Source: a virus. From it: a stretch of DNA of 64,000 bases. Positions within the stretch are counted from its first letter, which is position 1. The number at the start of each line of letters is the position of its first letter. The position numbers and the translations under genes were made by a program. Positions 1 to 8,054 of this stretch are shown one piece after another. A model generated the notes under the pieces. It was not told the origin of the DNA. It searched no databases and worked only from the letters and a program-made list of their open reading frames with translations. The stretch covers positions 1-64,000 of IMG/VR virus record IMGVR_UViG_3300030491_000004. One strand, 5' to 3'.

Positions 1-2
1 AA

Positions 3-338
3 AATAAGATACAGAACCTATACAATATTCTTGACCGCCCAAATAGAAACGATCTTATATTTGTAAGTAAGATTACCGGCCGGGCCATGACGATACAATA
101 TATCAACAACAAAACAAAAGCTTGGAAGATTAGATACAAGCTTACACTTGGAAATTTTTCAACACACACATTCAGGAAAACTTTCGGTAGATACATATAC
201 GATTCTACAGAGAACAAATCTGAAGCCCTGGTAATATTAAATTCCATCTTCAAGCACTCCAGTATAGATATTACCAAGGTGTATATTGGTCTAAGAGAAG
301 ATGAAATAAATTCAGCGTTTAACTTAATACAATTCTGA
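3..338 (+). CDS. Tyrosine recombinase (integrase), C-terminal part
   Basis: The reading frame is open to the left edge, so this is the last 111 codons of a longer gene. The visible part has the tyrosine-recombinase catalytic end: an HxxR box (HTFRKTFG), a second His in KHSS, and the nucleophile Tyr in TKVYIGL. These enzymes integrate and excise circular DNA at att sites through a 3'-phosphotyrosine intermediate. The first catalytic Arg and the core-binding domain lie outside the window. It suggests a temperate phage; a role in dimer or concatemer resolution is also possible. The next gene starts one base after its stop. Confidence 0.85.
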   Translation, partial: NKIQNLYNILDRPNRNDLIFVSKITGRAMTIQYINNKTKAWKIRYKLTLGNFSTHTFRKTFGRYIYDSTENKSEALVILNSIFKHSSIDITKVYIGLREDEINSAFNLIQF

Positions 339-339
339 C

Positions 340-951
340 ATGATTGATCCTACGCTACAAAAAAAAGAAATAGAACCTATTCTTAGGTACGGAAACATAC
401 AAAAATATCATTGTTCAATTTGCGGTAATGAAGAGTATTTGCAGAAGCAGGGCGAAGATTACCGAATACTTTATATAGACAAGGAGATAAATACCATGTT
501 GATTTATAAAGTTTGCCGTAGATGTGCATACTGGATAAATCTAATCCACAATCCTCCTGAAGATTTGGAAATAATAAATAAAGGGGCTTGGATAATAAAA
601 TCAATGATCGAGTCCGGACCACTGAAGTTTATAAATAAATCGAATGAAGAATTTGTAAACATTCAGAGAAAGAATTTGACTTACACCAGAACTAACAGAT
701 CCTACTTCATTGGTTACGTCCCATTAATATTCATAGACAAATTTCCAAACACGGCTAAGTTTATATCTAAGGCTGTTTACAAAAAAATTTGTCGTGGAAG
801 ATTATGTAAGAGGATAGGTTGCTGGGATAGATACAATTGCATGAGATACAATATATCAATAGAAAAATTAAGCGGACCGTATAATGTCATACCTAAGTAT
901 CATGTTATAGGAGACGAGAACTGTCCGTCATTTATTAACTCAAATATTTAA
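340..951 (+). CDS. Cys-rich protein of unknown function, probable zinc-binding
   Basis: This 203-aa protein has an N-terminal CSIC...CRRC pair (about residues 25-60) that looks like a four-Cys zinc site, and a second Cys-rich stretch near residues 147-170 (CRGRLCKRIGC...C). The middle is basic and aromatic. No known family is recognised. It follows the integrase directly and precedes a membrane protein by 3 bp, so the three are probably co-transcribed. Nucleic-acid binding is a guess from the zinc-ribbon-like spacing. Confidence 0.6.
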   Translation: MIDPTLQKKEIEPILRYGNIQKYHCSICGNEEYLQKQGEDYRILYIDKEINTMLIYKVCRRCAYWINLIHNPPEDLEIINKGAWIIKSMIESGPLKFINKSNEEFVNIQRKNLTYTRTNRSYFIGYVPLIFIDKFPNTAKFISKAVYKKICRGRLCKRIGCWDRYNCMRYNISIEKLSGPYNVIPKYHVIGDENCPSFINSNI

Positions 952-954
952 AAT

Positions 955-1296
955 ATGGATTTAACTTTCGTAATAGTAATCGCGACACTTTTCGCGATAG
1001 TGTTATCCGCCGGAGCATTTATGTTCTTCAAGATACAACAGCAAGCAAAAAAGAATTTTGATTTGCTATATAAGGTAATTCTTCCAATGGTAAGAATGAC
1101 AGACTCTCTTATTTACACTCAGACATATTCAACTAATATTTTATTAGAGAACGCGGAGTCTGAGTTAATATCAAAAGACAAGTTTGAAATGGTTAAACAT
1201 TCAAGAGAAGCGCAACAAGCTTTAATTAATAAGCTTACTGTCGATAATAGCAACTCGAAAGCTATTGATAGTATATTGAAAGAAATGGGTTTATGA
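955..1296 (+). CDS. Small membrane protein with N-terminal TM helix
   Basis: This 113-aa protein starts with one hydrophobic helix (about residues 4-26) followed by a polar, helix-prone tail. It lies between the zinc-type protein and the muralytic protein, and its stop overlaps the next start (ATGA), so translation is probably coupled. A holin or spanin-like role is possible because of the neighbouring cell-wall enzyme, but nothing specific shows it. Confidence 0.6.
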   Translation: MDLTFVIVIATLFAIVLSAGAFMFFKIQQQAKKNFDLLYKVILPMVRMTDSLIYTQTYSTNILLENAESELISKDKFEMVKHSREAQQALINKLTVDNSNSKAIDSILKEMGL

Positions 1297-1829
1297 TCAA
1301 GAGATGTATATTACTGGTGGCATTCGCTACATCTACTTGCAATCTAAGTATGCAAAGCCACCAGAACATAACGTTTAATTTCCCGGAATTAAAAAATGTA
1401 GCAGTAATAGAACATATCTACGTGGACTCAACAATGTTGGGGACACAACTGAAGAACCCAGTTAATGTTCGTCATGAAGACAATAACAATTGGCAAGGTC
1501 TGAGTGGACACAAAAAAGGTTTCTGTAAATTCAATTGTTTCAAGAACGGTTACCGAGCCGCGTATATACTGGTGAAGAACTATATCAATATATATCACCA
1601 GAACACTATCCGAAAGATCGTAACCAAGTATGCTCCAGTAAACGAAAACGATACTGAAGAGTATATCGCAAACGTTGAAAGGTGGTCCGGCATCAATGCT
1701 GGAAGAAGAATAAAGCCTACTGATTCAATCAGGTTGGCAAAAATAATAGCTGCAATGACACGTCAGGAAACTGGAACGATCGTTACGTGGCAAAGTATAA
1801 AAACAATAGCATCACAAAACAAATGGTAA
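1293..1829 (+). CDS. Virion muralytic protein, PRD1 P5-like lytic transglycosylase family
   Basis: A short hydrophobic leader (residues 1-17, with a Cys at 16 that may be a lipobox) is followed by a domain with the pattern NPVNVRH...NNWQGLSGHK...GFCKF..F..GYRA, then YI..H...TI.KIV.KYAP..EN.TE.YI. This is characteristic of the phage structural protein P5 / muramidase-like fold that locally opens peptidoglycan. The PNENDT-like turn is present as VNENDT. The leader suggests export. The 178-aa length fits a single domain. It is separate from the N-acetylmuramidase at 42062, so the phage has two muralytic genes. Confidence 0.75.
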   Translation: MIKRCILLVAFATSTCNLSMQSHQNITFNFPELKNVAVIEHIYVDSTMLGTQLKNPVNVRHEDNNNWQGLSGHKKGFCKFNCFKNGYRAAYILVKNYINIYHQNTIRKIVTKYAPVNENDTEEYIANVERWSGINAGRRIKPTDSIRLAKIIAAMTRQETGTIVTWQSIKTIASQNKW

Positions 1830-2035
1830 AGAAAGTAGAAAATATAGATGTAAAGTCTATGGGAAGAGTAAGTATTGAAGAAATGACAGAAGCTTACAAA
1901 GAACAATCCGTATTTGAACCAAACAGATGCCGGGTTGGAAGATTCGCTAAAAGAAATGGGTTCACACTGGCAAAGCAAATGATTGATAGAAAGTTTCATT
2001 ACTTCTACGTCAAACTAACATTGATGAACAATTAA
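1823..2035 (+). CDS. Small basic protein, unknown function
   Basis: This 70-aa protein starts with MVKKVENIDVK at an ATG overlapping the previous stop (ATGGTAA). An upstream in-frame GTG at 1787 would add 12 residues inside the previous gene and is less likely. The sequence is basic with a mixed helical pattern. Its position just before the replication initiator suggests a regulatory or replication-accessory role, but no motif confirms this. Confidence 0.55.
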   Translation: MVKKVENIDVKSMGRVSIEEMTEAYKEQSVFEPNRCRVGRFAKRNGFTLAKQMIDRKFHYFYVKLTLMNN

Positions 2036-2046
2036 AAAACAAAGAG

Positions 2047-3795
2047 ATGGAAGTATCAGAATTTAAGGGGAGTTATTTAGTTGTTCCATTTGGAATAAAC
2101 ATTTTACTTTCTCCAAACGCGATGGAGATATTTATGTTGATATACAAATCTACAGGAGAACTATTAGGAGAAAAACCTGTAATGTTATCATCAGCAAGTA
2201 TAGAAAAAGTTTGCAACCTTAAAAAGTTTGCAGTTAAAACTGGAGTGGATGAATTAATTGATCTTGGAATAATAAACAAGTCAGGAAGCAGAAGAACCAC
2301 TCCAGAATATTCAATCAACTGGAATGAAATAAAATATGTTTGTGAAGCATTTTATGGGTTAAGTTATGATGGCTATGTAAAAATTAGAGAGTTATCTTTT
2401 ATGGGAAATAGTTTCATTCCTGTTTCAAAAATAGACAGCGAAGAGATTGAAAAAATAAAAGAAATGTTTGGTTTTAGAAACGAATCTACGCCAATGACTA
2501 GCGTAGCAAAACATACAACTACGCTAATTACTGGTGTAGATGGATTTGCTACGCCAATGAACAGCGTAGAAGGAAGCTCTACGCCAGTCACCAGCGTAGA
2601 TGATAATGCCTCTACGCCAACCATTAGCGTAGATGGACACAAAACTACGCCAGTGATTAGCGTAGAGCATCAAACTACGCCAATGAACAGCGTAGAAGAT
2701 TTAGGTGATGTTTTCGATAAAGGTGGTGATGAGAACAAAAATTCCATCTACGCTAATGAACAGCGTAGTTTAAGAAAATCTACGCCAATGACTAGCGTAG
2801 AGGATGGTCCATCTACGCCAGTGACTGGATACAGTATATTAAAGAAAGAAATAAATAAAGAAAAAATTAAATACAACGCTAGTTGTATAATAAAGGGGGG
2901 TAAAACGATTGAAGAAGAAAAAAACGAAAACGTTCAGGATAACTCTAAAAATATTCTTTTAAATTCTTCAGAAAATTCTTTAGAGAAAATCTTTAAAAAT
3001 TCTTCAGAACAATCTTCAGAAAATTCTATACGAGATTTGGAACGTTCAAGAGCAGATCAAAAATATAATAAAGTTTCAGAAAAAGAATTTGAAAATATTA
3101 TGCTCTACCCAAAAGATCATGAAGAAGATTTTGAAATTCTAATCAGAGAGGTTTGGAATACTCTACAATCATCTCCAGAAGAAACAACAGGTATTACGGA
3201 CCCGACTGAAATTTTAAAAGTGCTAGATGAAGATGAACTTCCAGTTAGTATTTTCTACGATACAATTCTTCAGCCGATCTATGATGATCTTATTCAAAGC
3301 GATAAGGAATTCAAGTTAACCCCAAAAGAAGCTTCTGATATATTCCAGTTCAAAATCAACATTGATCTTTCCGGCACAAAACTTTTCAAACTAGATTCAA
3401 GAGAACTTAGGAATATTCAATCTCCAGTTACAGAAAAAATTTCTAAGCGTGAGGAGCATATGCTTAACAAGAGATATTTGGAAATCATTCAGGAGGTAGG
3501 AAACGGAGATGTTCAAAACTTAACGGACCTGGAGTATGCTTGCTTTTTACTTCTGAACAAATATCAGAACGGTGAAGTTGTTATGAAATACTTGTACGAT
3601 GATTTTATAGATTCTACAGTAACCGAGTCAAACGTTCCAGCAGATATTCTGAGATCATTGTTCGACTTCAAATGGATTAACAAAAAAGTGTCGCTGTATT
3701 ATCACAACATCTCAGCAAACAAAATTATGGAATGGAATGAAAATAATGACAAAGGGGAACATATCGTTCAGGAAAAATTTAAGGCAGAGAAATAA
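2047..3795 (+). CDS. Putative replication initiator with winged-helix N-terminus and intragenic iterons
   Basis: Residues 1-110 look like a winged helix (hydrophobic helix AMEIFMLIYKSTGELL, recognition-helix-like KKFAVKTGVDELIDLGII, then a beta wing), as in phage replisome organisers and plasmid Rep proteins. Residues about 145-265 are a repeated (S/T)TPxxSV(E/D) linker, encoded by the palindromic iterons listed separately. After this come a Ser/Asn/Glu-rich segment and a mixed C-terminal domain (about 360-582). An origin inside the initiator gene is the arrangement of lambda O. A strong terminator follows at 3819. Function is inferred; no catalytic motif is visible. Confidence 0.65.
   Translation: MEVSEFKGSYLVVPFGINILLSPNAMEIFMLIYKSTGELLGEKPVMLSSASIEKVCNLKKFAVKTGVDELIDLGIINKSGSRRTTPEYSINWNEIKYVCEAFYGLSYDGYVKIRELSFMGNSFIPVSKIDSEEIEKIKEMFGFRNESTPMTSVAKHTTTLITGVDGFATPMNSVEGSSTPVTSVDDNASTPTISVDGHKTTPVISVEHQTTPMNSVEDLGDVFDKGGDENKNSIYANEQRSLRKSTPMTSVEDGPSTPVTGYSILKKEINKEKIKYNASCIIKGGKTIEEEKNENVQDNSKNILLNSSENSLEKIFKNSSEQSSENSIRDLERSRADQKYNKVSEKEFENIMLYPKDHEEDFEILIREVWNTLQSSPEETTGITDPTEILKVLDEDELPVSIFYDTILQPIYDDLIQSDKEFKLTPKEASDIFQFKINIDLSGTKLFKLDSRELRNIQSPVTEKISKREEHMLNKRYLEIIQEVGNGDVQNLTDLEYACFLLLNKYQNGEVVMKYLYDDFIDSTVTESNVPADILRSLFDFKWINKKVSLYYHNISANKIMEWNENNDKGEHIVQEKFKAEK
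2486..2833. repeat. Intragenic palindromic iteron array (candidate origin)
   Basis: Nine copies of a 21-bp unit CTACGC-N9-GCGTAG start at 2486, 2519, 2549, 2579, 2612, 2645, 2675, 2748 and 2780, with a decayed half copy at 2813. Copy 2 has GTGTAG at its right end. Adjacent spacing is 30 or 33 bp except for one 73-bp gap, about three helical turns. Each copy is in frame and encodes TTPxxSV. The arms are almost invariant while the central 9 bp vary. The DNA after 2830 is A-rich and could serve as the unwinding element. Confidence 0.85.
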
Positions 3796-3818
3796 TAACT
3801 ACAAGAATCTTTCAGGAT

Positions 3819-3866
3819 AAGATTTGAAATGAATAGGATAACCTCCCAGACATTTCAAATCTTTTT
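3819..3866 (+). terminator. Intrinsic terminator after the initiator gene
   Basis: A perfect 13-bp stem (AAGATTTGAAATG / CATTTCAAATCTT) with a 19-nt loop ends in a run of T, 23 bp after the stop codon at 3795. Confidence 0.85.
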
Positions 3867-5436
3867 CGTTTTAGTACCAGTGCGATTGTGGATATTATAA
3901 CAGTATGCCGTAAATGGATCATATATCACTCAGGATTGCATTTTGGTATGTGTTTGGATTACTTATATGAATTAGGTACAAACGTTTAAAAAAAGTACCT
4001 TAGAATCGTTTTTACGATATTGGATTATTTCAGGGTACGATTCTAATGCTTCAAGAACAGATAAAAACACTTCTTCAGATACTTCAGGAGAACTTTATGC
4101 GATATTTTGGGAAACCTTCCAGTTGTATGAAACGATATTACAAAATTCCGGTATGTGGCAAAAATAGGTCTTGGAAAATTTGGGTCGGAAAAAATTTTGG
4201 AAATCGTTATATCAAAACTTCTAAAAACATACTTCAGAAATTTATATTGCTCATAATGCATCAGAATGCAAAGTTTTATGCTGGGTGATATAAGTGTTCA
4301 GGATAGTGGTGAAAGTTGATTGTAGTGCATCTATGAGGCTTATTCGGCACTTATTGGGCATAGTTATAATCACTGGGTGCAATGTGTGAATAGTTTGAAA
4401 CGCTATGGGGGATACTCAGGAACGATCGGAGAATGGATGTCGACACTTTTGCATAAAAAATGTATGAACATATAATATAACTGGGAATCAGTAGTGTTAA
4501 AAACCGGACTTGGAAAACTGGGAATTTCTTGTGTATGGTCTTCGCGCCGAGTGCCACCCCCACCGCGCTTTTTTTAGAAAATTTTGACGCTAAAATATTG
4601 ACTATCAGATAGTTAACTACATTCACTTTGTACAAAAGTGAAACTAATATTATAAAATTGCATCCATTACTTTAATTTTTAGGCATTCGGATACTTTTTA
4701 TCAGTACTATAAAATTTAAACCAATAACGTCAATATCCATTTTAACATTTTTTAACATTTAGAGTATGCCCGCAAGCCTTGTAAACGGCTGTATTTATAG
4801 TATCTTTATTCATTTTATATTCATTCAGGCATCATACACAAAGTCCATTAGTAACTTTTGTATACTGTAACGCTGCTATCACATCACAATAACACTACTC
4901 TTATCACATTGTACACACTATCTAAGCACATATCTAAGCACTATACATCATTGTACACATTCAACATACAGATCACTATATCATTTGCAACTTCACGCCT
5001 TAATACTCTTTCGACTCTTACACTATACTCACATCACATCACATCACTATACAGGTCACATCATTTACCCTTACTCTTTGATTCTTTATATTCGTACGTG
5101 CGTGCGTATATTATACCTGCACTGAATACTATTATCATAACTCTACTGCTATATCGGTGTTGACTAACTAGATACAGGACTTATACTCAACCACTTATCT
5201 ATATTTGACCTAATAATACTGTTAACAAGTACTAATATATTTCACATATAGTAACTTAAAATACATTTCATAAAGTATCATTACTCTAAATACACACTTA
5301 TATAGCTAATAGACGTTAAATAACAGGACTAAAATATACACTCTATCAATATACAGCATACATTTGTCATATCAATCGGGAACGAATTGAGTATACGGTT
5401 GACGATTTAGAATACTAACATTTAAAATTATAGATT
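3867..5436. other. 1.6-kb noncoding region with a G-poor block
   Basis: No convincing gene is seen on either strand. The left half (3900-4560) is AT-rich, with the word TTCAGG or CTTCAG recurring. A short GC-rich spot at about 4540-4575 (GCGC...GCGC then a T run) may be a small terminator. From about 4850 to 5080 the + strand is strikingly poor in G (17 G in 240 bases by eye count) and rich in C, with many ATCAC/ACATC words. This is the opposite of the purine-rich + strand of nearby genes. It could be an origin-linked or untranslated regulatory region. Confidence 0.6.
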
Positions 5437-5502
5437 ATGAAGCTAATATGTGTACTAACAGCCGTATTGATTTTGGCTACAATTTATATCTTAGCGTTAT
5501 GA
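5437..5502 (+). CDS. 21-aa hydrophobic microprotein
   Basis: A 21-codon ORF begins MKLICVLTAVLILA and is almost entirely one hydrophobic helix. Its stop overlaps the next start (ATGA), and the start context (GATTATG) matches that of other genes here. So short a gene could be chance, but the coupling to a second single-helix microprotein supports it. It may be a toxin-like or membrane-modulating peptide; function unknown. Confidence 0.4.
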   Translation: MKLICVLTAVLILATIYILAL

Positions 5503-5618
5503 TAGCACAAACTATTTTAGGCTGTAGCCTAGTCGCTTTCTTGATATTCGGACTTATTCATTTGTCTATGGTGATAGGCAAAAGACTTACTAAAAAAGGT
5601 TTTCATTTGCTGAAATAA
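5499..5618 (+). CDS. 39-aa single-TM microprotein
   Basis: The protein has a hydrophobic segment (about residues 5-26, ILGCSLVAFLIFGLI...) followed by a basic tail (GKRLTKKGFHLLK), a typical small inner-membrane protein with positive-inside topology. It is translationally coupled to the 21-aa ORF upstream. It stands alone between noncoding regions. Holin-like, toxin-like and regulatory roles are all possible. Confidence 0.45.
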   Translation: MIAQTILGCSLVAFLIFGLIHLSMVIGKRLTKKGFHLLK

Positions 5619-6040
5619 CAGGCGGTCGCATCCGCCCCTTTTAAAACCGCCAACGAACGTTCTTAAGCACGTTGTGAAAAAGAGTTGAAAGTTGCATCAA
5701 GTGGATGCGTGAAAAGGTTCTTTGAAATATTGCTTTTTGACTGATACGTTTGTCGCTATGATGGTGGCACGCTGCAATAAGTTGAGCACACGCATAATCT
5801 AATTATGTAGTTTGACTTTCTGTTATGATAAGTATCTGATACGAATTGAGTAATCAGTCAAAAAGTATGCACCATGTAAAACCGCCCGCAACCATACAGG
5901 TTGCCGTACGTTGCAAGCCGTATTAAAGTGTTGAGCAAAAATTTAGAATAAACGGGGGTGTTGCATCACTCTTATAAAAACATAACGGTTGCTTAAGGGC
6001 GACCAAACTGTAAATGCAATTACAGTTGAAAGATAACATT
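5619..6040 (+). promoter_or_regulatory. Structured leader region with 13-bp inverted repeat
   Basis: This 420-bp gap before the 6041 gene has no ORF. A perfect 13-bp inverted repeat (CTTTTTGACTGAT at 5733-5745, ATCAGTCAAAAAG at 5853-5865) encloses about 107 nt that contain further small stems, such as CATAA/TTATG near 5811, and a repeated CTGATACG. A GCAAC...GGTTGC hairpin lies near 5889. Composition is less AT-rich than the surroundings. It may be a cis-acting RNA or a small RNA; no known riboswitch is recognised. Confidence 0.45.
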
Positions 6041-6625
6041 ATGATTAAAGTTAACACATTCAAAAATCAAAGCGTTTCTTCATTAGTATTTGACGCTAAC
6101 AGTATTATTCTAGTAAAACAAACCGAACGCCCCTCAAATGATGGTGGGATTGACACAACTGTAAAAGTCCTTACAATAAACGGGCTGAAAGATACCAAAG
6201 AGGTTTCTCTTATCAAGTTGTTTCTTTTAGCTATCGTTTCAGAAAGTAAGGTAAGGGATGAAATTAACGGCGAATCTGATTTGACAAACATCAAGCAAAT
6301 CAGTTACATTAATACGTTCCTTACAAACAACTTTACAATTTTTAGAACAAACGGCGACGGTAAATTGAGCAAGGCGGTTGTAAGTGAACAACCTCTAAAC
6401 AAAACCTGTTTAAAGTTGCGTGCAAAGTACGGACTTATGAAATGCGACCCTAACATGTTTAAAGATACTCTTTCAGCACATGCAAAAGTCTTTTTAGCAC
6501 AGGCTAGATTTTTTACAACTATCAATGAAAAGTTGGACAAATATCTTAAGATTACTGAAGATATTGCCAAAGAAATTGTAGCCGCTCCAAAGTCTGAAAA
6601 GAAAGAAGACAAAAAGGCTGCTTAA
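6041..6625 (+). CDS. Unknown protein with Lys/Ala/Glu-rich tail
   Basis: This 194-aa protein starts at the ATG after AACATT; an earlier in-frame ATG at 6014 is possible but lies close to the leader structure. The body alternates beta-like and helical segments, and the end is a charged, probably disordered tail (APKSEKKEDKKAA). Such tails occur in single-stranded-DNA-binding and chaperone-like phage proteins, but no family is recognised. Its codons are less AT-biased than those of later genes. A strong terminator at 6673 makes it a single-gene unit. Confidence 0.6.
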   Translation: MIKVNTFKNQSVSSLVFDANSIILVKQTERPSNDGGIDTTVKVLTINGLKDTKEVSLIKLFLLAIVSESKVRDEINGESDLTNIKQISYINTFLTNNFTIFRTNGDGKLSKAVVSEQPLNKTCLKLRAKYGLMKCDPNMFKDTLSAHAKVFLAQARFFTTINEKLDKYLKITEDIAKEIVAAPKSEKKEDKKAA

Positions 6626-6672
6626 GCCGAACACATAACCACCCTGTATGAATTTACTAGGCGGTTTGTGAG

Positions 6673-6708
6673 TACTGCAAAGGTTGTAATGATCTTTGCA
6701 GTATTTTT
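6673..6708 (+). terminator. Intrinsic terminator
   Basis: A perfect 10-bp stem (TACTGCAAAG / CTTTGCAGTA) with an 11-nt loop and five T follows the gene ending at 6625. Confidence 0.85.
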
Positions 6709-6746
6709 ACACCCAAAATTTAATTGTTAAAATAATTAACAAAGTT

Positions 6747-7211
6747 ATGAACAAACAAGAAATTCAAAGTGCTATCGAATGTGCTGCAATGCAACACGGT
6801 ATCACTCTAACATTAGCACAGTACGAAAGTGTGCAAAGTGTGATTACGAAAGGTATAAATTTCTTTGTGATCATTCGCAAAAACAAATGGATGCGGGACT
6901 TCAAAGTTATCGTACCGAGTAAAGAAACTCAAAACATAGTCCGTTCACTGATAAAACGTGCCTGTAGAGTAGACTGTGTTCTTTCAGTGACTGCAAACGG
7001 TGTTTCGGCTATTACACCCACAGGCGCAAATAAGGCTTGTAATCGTTTTACGGTTACGACTGATACAAATGTATACGATAGATGCGAACGTGTTGAAAAA
7101 CGCGTTAAAACAGCCTTTGACGAATGCCAAACAAAAGGTATTCGTAAACACTGTAAGACGTACGGTAATGAACGTGCGTTTTTAGCTGCAAAATCTATGA
7201 ATGCTTTGTAG
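6747..7211 (+). CDS. Basic protein of unknown function
   Basis: This 154-aa protein is chosen to start at MNKQEIQSAIEC; an upstream in-frame ATG at 6696 falls inside the terminator and is rejected. It is Cys- and Arg/Lys-rich, with many Thr/Val residues and no clear motif. Codon choice (CGT, ACG) is less AT-rich than in the following island. It lies between two terminators as its own unit. A nucleic-acid-binding role would fit its charge but is not shown. Confidence 0.6.
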   Translation: MNKQEIQSAIECAAMQHGITLTLAQYESVQSVITKGINFFVIIRKNKWMRDFKVIVPSKETQNIVRSLIKRACRVDCVLSVTANGVSAITPTGANKACNRFTVTTDTNVYDRCERVEKRVKTAFDECQTKGIRKHCKTYGNERAFLAAKSMNAL

Positions 7212-7241
7212 TTAAAATATTTGAAAATATAGTCAATTTTG

Positions 7242-7262
7242 AGGGCTTTTTGTGCCCTTTTG
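7242..7262 (+). terminator. Short intrinsic terminator
   Basis: The stem AGGGC/GCCCT, with a small T-rich loop and TTTT, follows the 6747 gene by 30 bp. Confidence 0.6.
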
Positions 7263-7320
7263 GTAAGTCATGTTTGTTGAAAGCGTGGCTTTTTTGAGTT
7301 TATTCCAAATCTGTAAAATT

Positions 7321-7521
7321 ATGATAACAGGTGAAAAAGAATTTAGCGAAATTTTGAAAAACGCTATCACATTAGACGGGGAACGTGTGTTTGATTTATG
7401 GATGCAAGCTAAATGTGTCCATAATGAACGCGACAAAGAAATGATAAGTGAACTTGCAAAAGAAAATGGATATGTGGCTCACTTTAATTGTTTAGGGATG
7501 TTTTACTTTACATTACACTAA
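7321..7521 (+). CDS. Small acidic protein, unknown
   Basis: This 66-aa protein is preceded by AAAATT, the start context common in this island. An in-frame ATG at 7270 is also open but would overlap the region just after the terminator. It is helical and acidic (MITGEKEFSEILKN...), with a Cys/His-containing end. No family is recognised. It is followed 4 bp later by a lipoprotein gene. Confidence 0.5.
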   Translation: MITGEKEFSEILKNAITLDGERVFDLWMQAKCVHNERDKEMISELAKENGYVAHFNCLGMFYFTLH

Positions 7522-7525
7522 AATT

Positions 7526-7795
7526 ATGAAAAAATTGATATTTGTTTTGTTACTATTGCCGGCACTAATTGCCTGTAATCAGGAAGAAATATGCGAAAAG
7601 CATGAAGTTACGATAGAATTGTACGATTTGGTAACAGATCAAGTAACCGCGTACGATATGGAGCTGAATACTGAGGTGGTTATAGACTACTCAAAAGATG
7701 TATTCAAAATGTCAAAGATGGACTTATATAGGGCGCAATATGCACACCCAGTTATGACTTTCTTATGGAGTAATGGTTCTTATTATTCACTGTAA
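7526..7795 (+). CDS. Putative lipoprotein
   Basis: The N-terminus has a Lys pair, a hydrophobic core and a lipobox ending at Cys17 (LPALIAC), typical of a Bacteroidetes lipoprotein exported by Sec and lipidated. The next residues (NQEEICEK) include acidic ones, as expected for surface or periplasmic retention. The mature part is about 73 aa with no recognised domain. Phage lipoproteins often alter superinfection or act in lysis; this is inference only. Confidence 0.6.
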   Translation: MKKLIFVLLLLPALIACNQEEICEKHEVTIELYDLVTDQVTAYDMELNTEVVIDYSKDVFKMSKMDLYRAQYAHPVMTFLWSNGSYYSL

Positions 7796-7808
7796 ATCGA
7801 ACAACGAT

Positions 7809-7943
7809 ATGAAAAAGCGTAGCTTTCTATTATTTCCACTAAAATTTGTGGGGGTGATTTTTTGGATTGCATTTGTACCCCGTGAAGAATGGAGCGAATG
7901 TATGCCTAATTGGGTTAAAAAATTCGTAGAAAAAAGGGCATAA
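7809..7943 (+). CDS. 44-aa membrane-associated microprotein
   Basis: The ORF starts MKKRSFLLFPLKFVGVIFWIAF and has one hydrophobic segment (residues 6-22) and a basic/aromatic tail ending VEKRA. It follows a lipoprotein gene by 13 bp. Its last codons overlap the start of the tRNA-like element at 7935. Confidence 0.4.
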   Translation: MKKRSFLLFPLKFVGVIFWIAFVPREEWSECMPNWVKKFVEKRA

Positions 7944-8031
7944 TTAGCTAAAAGCGTAGCTCTCTTTATAATCAGCGAAGACAAAGTTATACGAATAGCC
8001 GGAACATTCCAGTTCGACTCTGGAGTGCCCA
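7935..8031 (+). tRNA. tRNA-like element with noncanonical middle
   Basis: The 3' part is a consensus T-arm (TCCAG, loop TTCGACT, CTGGA) followed by GTGCCCA, which pairs with GGGCAT at 7936-7941. A D-arm-like AGCT...AGCT pair is present. There is no normal 7-nt anticodon loop: the best central stem is TATAA/TTATA with a 15-nt loop. The CCA tail is not encoded. It could be a degenerate tRNA or a tRNA-mimic RNA; the fold was made by eye. Confidence 0.4.
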
Positions 8032-8054
8032 CTAACAATAAAATAAACAGTATT

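Noticed and set aside
2486-2833. CRISPR-like array
   Set aside because: Units are palindromic, nearly contiguous in a coding frame and have no unique spacers; they encode a protein repeat.
4530-4580. GC-rich terminator or attachment site at about 4.55 kb
   Set aside because: The stem is only four base pairs and no repeat of it was seen elsewhere in the window.
4858-5163. 101-codon open frame in the noncoding region
   Set aside because: The product is low-complexity (Ser/Thr/His/Leu-rich) in the G-poor block, with no start context and no neighbouring operon; open by composition only.
6696-6746. Earlier start for the 6747 gene
   Set aside because: The added segment falls inside an intrinsic terminator.
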